Positions 4,977 to 5,866 of a DNA stretch of 5,866 nucleotides are shown here, piece by piece. Position 1 is the first letter of the stretch. Every line of letters begins with the position of its first letter. Both the position numbers and the translations under genes were made by a program. The stretch lies in the NCBI GenBank assembly GCA_038057515.1, contig JBBUDB010000050.1:1-5866 (forward strand), given 5' to 3'. Source of the stretch: DATJQA01 sp038057515. Its GTDB lineage: Bacteria > Patescibacteriota > Minisyncoccia > UBA6257 > 2-01-FULL-56-20. The notes under the pieces were generated by a model. The model made no database searches, had not been told where the DNA came from, and was given only the letters and a program-made list of their open reading frames with translations.

Positions 4977-5348
4977 ATGGGAAGCATTATTACAACCAAC
5001 GACACTTTGCAACTTACGCGCGAACAGGGATTCCCGGCGGCGCTTGATTTGGAAATACATTTGAAAACTCCCTACGAAGCTAAAGATTTTGATGGTAAAA
5101 TTTTTGAGTTTAAAAATAAACCTAGTATTAGAGTTTATCAAGCACCGCCAGTCAGAAATTTTTTGGTTGAAAATAAGAATGGCAAATGGATTTATTGGGG
5201 CTTGGTTCATATCCTTGAAATCACTCACGATTATGGGAACAAGACCACTTCGGGAAAATTCAAAATAATTTATCTCTATACGCCGGATGAAATGCGAAAA
5301 GCCCACGACTTGATCGACCGAAATGGAGAAACGCAGTTTTTTGATTAG
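4977..5348 (+). CDS. Conserved-looking protein of unknown function, second gene of the cargo
   Basis: 123 residues, soluble, no signal peptide or membrane helix. It has mixed alpha/beta character: aromatic-rich strands IRVYQAPPVRNFLVENKNG (51-69) and KWIYWGLVHILEITHDYG (70-87), then GKFKIIYLYTPDEMRKAHDLIDRNG, ending near a FF. I do not recognise a named domain, though I have an impression that similar proteins occur in Parcubacteria. AT-rich like the NUDIX gene. The ATG at 4977 is 12 nt after the NUDIX stop, with no Shine-Dalgarno site, so co-transcription and reinitiation are likely. A functional link to the hydrolase is inferred only from adjacency. Confidence 0.75.
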   Translation: MGSIITTNDTLQLTREQGFPAALDLEIHLKTPYEAKDFDGKIFEFKNKPSIRVYQAPPVRNFLVENKNGKWIYWGLVHILEITHDYGNKTTSGKFKIIYLYTPDEMRKAHDLIDRNGETQFFD

Positions 5349-5360
5349 TGATTTGAATTC

Positions 5361-5369
5361 TGTCATAAT
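5361..5369 (+). promoter_or_regulatory. Possible extended -10 box after the cargo genes
   Basis: TGTCATAAT resembles the TGTTATAAT at 1940-1948 and is followed 3 nt later by an ATG (5373). The frame from that ATG runs through palindromes and into the repeat, so no credible gene follows. It may be the promoter and start of a gene since destroyed, or chance. Confidence 0.25.
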
Positions 5370-5397
5370 TGAATGCCGCCAAAGAAAAACTTGTCGT

Positions 5398-5421
5398 GCC
5401 GGAGGCAGATCCGCCTCTGGC
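5398..5421. repeat. Palindromic repeat, intergenic copy
   Basis: GCC (5398-5400) pairs with GGC (5419-5421) and GAGGC (5402-5406) with GCCTC (5413-5417). It shares CCGCCTCTGGCGGA with the element in the EF-like gene and GGAGGCAGATC with the minus strand of the permease element. It sits in a GC-rich spacer after AT-rich cargo. Confidence 0.65.
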
Positions 5422-5479
5422 GGAAAATTGTCATTAGTGCGGCTCCGCCGCCTTTCCGAATTTTCGCGGGGGGAATTTC

Positions 5480-5498
5480 TCGCCGCCTGCGGCGGCGA
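5480..5498. repeat. GC-rich hairpin in the spacer before repeat copy B
   Basis: TCGCCGCC (5480-5487) pairs perfectly with GGCGGCGA (5491-5498) across a 3-nt loop. A smaller hairpin GCGGC-TCC-GCCGC is at 5439-5451. No T-run follows either one, so they are not standard terminators on the + strand. They look like further dispersed palindromes. Confidence 0.55.
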
Positions 5499-5533
5499 AA
5501 TGCGTTCGGACTAATTCAAGAATACTGCACACG

Positions 5534-5614
5534 CCTCCCTCTCTCCGAGTCTACGACTCGTAGAGTCGGAGACCGAAGGAGGAGATGCAGGTTCGATTCC
5601 TGCCGGGGGCACCA
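5534..5614 (+). pseudogene. 5'-truncated tRNA-Arg(CCG)-like fragment with interrupted anticodon loop, copy B
   Basis: Same structure as copy A: CCTCC-CT (5534-5540), a 32-nt insert (5541-5572) carrying the 31-nt hairpin, CCGAA (5573-5577), GGAGG, AGAT, T arm 5587-5603, acceptor 3' strand 5604-5610, A and CCA (5612-5614). Here the anticodon stem CCTCC/GGAGG is perfect, so B is closer to a functional parent than A. The 5' half is missing, as in A. Confidence 0.75.
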
Positions 5615-5662
5615 AAATCTGCTTAGCAAGTACGTCAGCTGGCGGAGCGAGCTTGGCGGTTC

Positions 5663-5691
5663 TTGCGCCCCGCAGAAAGCGGGGCTACAAT
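5663..5691 (+). promoter_or_regulatory. Possible promoter within repeat copy B
   Basis: Same TTGCGC-17-TACAAT arrangement as in copy A, upstream of the ORF at 5805. Weak -35; may be chance. Confidence 0.25.
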
Positions 5692-5804
5692 AAAAATAAC
5701 TTGTGGTGAGCGAAGTCGAATCCATCGGCTCGCCTGCCCGTCCGTAGCTTTGGCGGAGGAGGGAACCATATTTGAATTTTAGGGGAAGAAAATTTTTTAA
5801 TCGT

Positions 5805-5866
5805 ATGGAAGAAGAAAAATCCAAAACTAACAAAGGCCTTATTGGTTTGGTTATCATCGCTATTAT
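5805..5866 (+). CDS. N-terminus of a small membrane-anchored protein (3' cut by window end)
   Basis: 20 codons are visible from ATG 5805: a charged start MEEEKSKTNK followed by GLIGLVIIAI, the beginning of a hydrophobic helix. This suggests an N-terminal membrane anchor or signal-anchor. The codons are AT-rich like cassette 1. A purine-rich AGGGGAAG (5781-5788) lies 16 nt upstream, rather far for a ribosome binding site. The position directly after repeat copy B parallels that of the NUDIX gene after copy A. The family cannot be told from this much. Confidence 0.55.
   Translation, partial: MEEEKSKTNKGLIGLVIIAI

Larger units (their letters stand above)
5527..5778 (+). repeat. 252-bp direct repeat, copy B (tRNA-fragment leader of cassette 2)
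   Basis: Matches 4251-4502 at 250 of 252 positions without indels. Unlike copy A it is not preceded by an intact tRNA: the bases before it (CTAATTCAAGAATACT) belong to the spacer after cassette 1. It ends 26 nt before the ATG of a new AT-rich ORF at 5805. The repeat-to-repeat distance is 1276 bp. Confidence 0.95.

Noticed and set aside
4359..5366. 335-codon minus-strand frame opposite the NUDIX and unknown genes
   Set aside because: It is the antisense shadow of two AT-rich genes that share a frame. It runs into the repeat and shows no domain, while the + strand has an intact Nudix box.
5373..5693. 106-codon + strand frame (MPPKKNLSCRRQ...)
   Set aside because: It reads through palindromes and the tRNA fragment, is Arg-rich without a domain, and its second half is the repeat.
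4251..5778. CRISPR array
   Set aside because: There are only two long repeats, separated by about 1 kb of coding DNA, with no regular short spacers and no cas gene.

Overview
The window looks like a metagenome-derived scaffold (it has a run of exactly 100 Ns) from a member of the Candidate Phyla Radiation, most likely Parcubacteria (Patescibacteria). That assignment is inference. It rests on the protein set (a TrmB-like regulator C-terminus, a stand-alone beta-CASP nuclease, a SLOG/LOG-type protein, a small EF-Tu-domain-2-like protein with a Lys/Arg-rich head), on near absence of Shine-Dalgarno sites, and on GC-rich palindromic repeats of a kind I recall from these genomes. All supported genes are on the + strand.

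Region 1-4107 is GC-rich core-like sequence. It carries the 3' end of a regulator (1-372), a minus-strand-oriented terminator hairpin (391-430), a beta-CASP metallo-beta-lactamase nuclease (598-1947), a SLOG-fold nucleotide-binding protein (1956-2573), the 5' part of a translation-elongation-factor-like gene (2662-2930), an assembly gap (2931-3030), and the 3' part of an aromatic amino acid permease (3031-4107). The frame happens to stay open across the Ns, which would give a false 481-residue fusion; I read it as two genes cut by the gap. The nuclease and the SLOG gene each have a TGnTAnAAT extended -10 box so close to the ATG that their mRNAs should be leaderless or nearly so. Palindromic elements sit in frame inside the EF-like gene (2807-2834) and the permease (3550-3627).

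Region 4139-5866 is accessory. A complete tRNA-Arg(CCG) with a good promoter is followed directly by a 252-bp repeat (4251-4502), an AT-rich two-gene cargo (a NUDIX hydrolase and a conserved-looking unknown protein), a GC-rich palindromic spacer, a second copy of the repeat (5527-5778, 250 of 252 bases identical), and the start of a new AT-rich membrane-protein ORF (5805 onward, cut by the window end). Each repeat begins with the 3' part of a tRNA-Arg(CCG)-like gene, including an encoded CCA, in which a 32-nt insert (a 31-nt imperfect hairpin plus one base) interrupts the anticodon loop between positions 33 and 34. Each repeat ends about 25 nt before the start codon of a foreign-looking gene. 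The layout resembles a tandem array of cassettes (tRNA fragment + leader + cargo) downstream of a tRNA gene. It is the most interesting feature of the window. No integrase is visible here, so mobility is inference.
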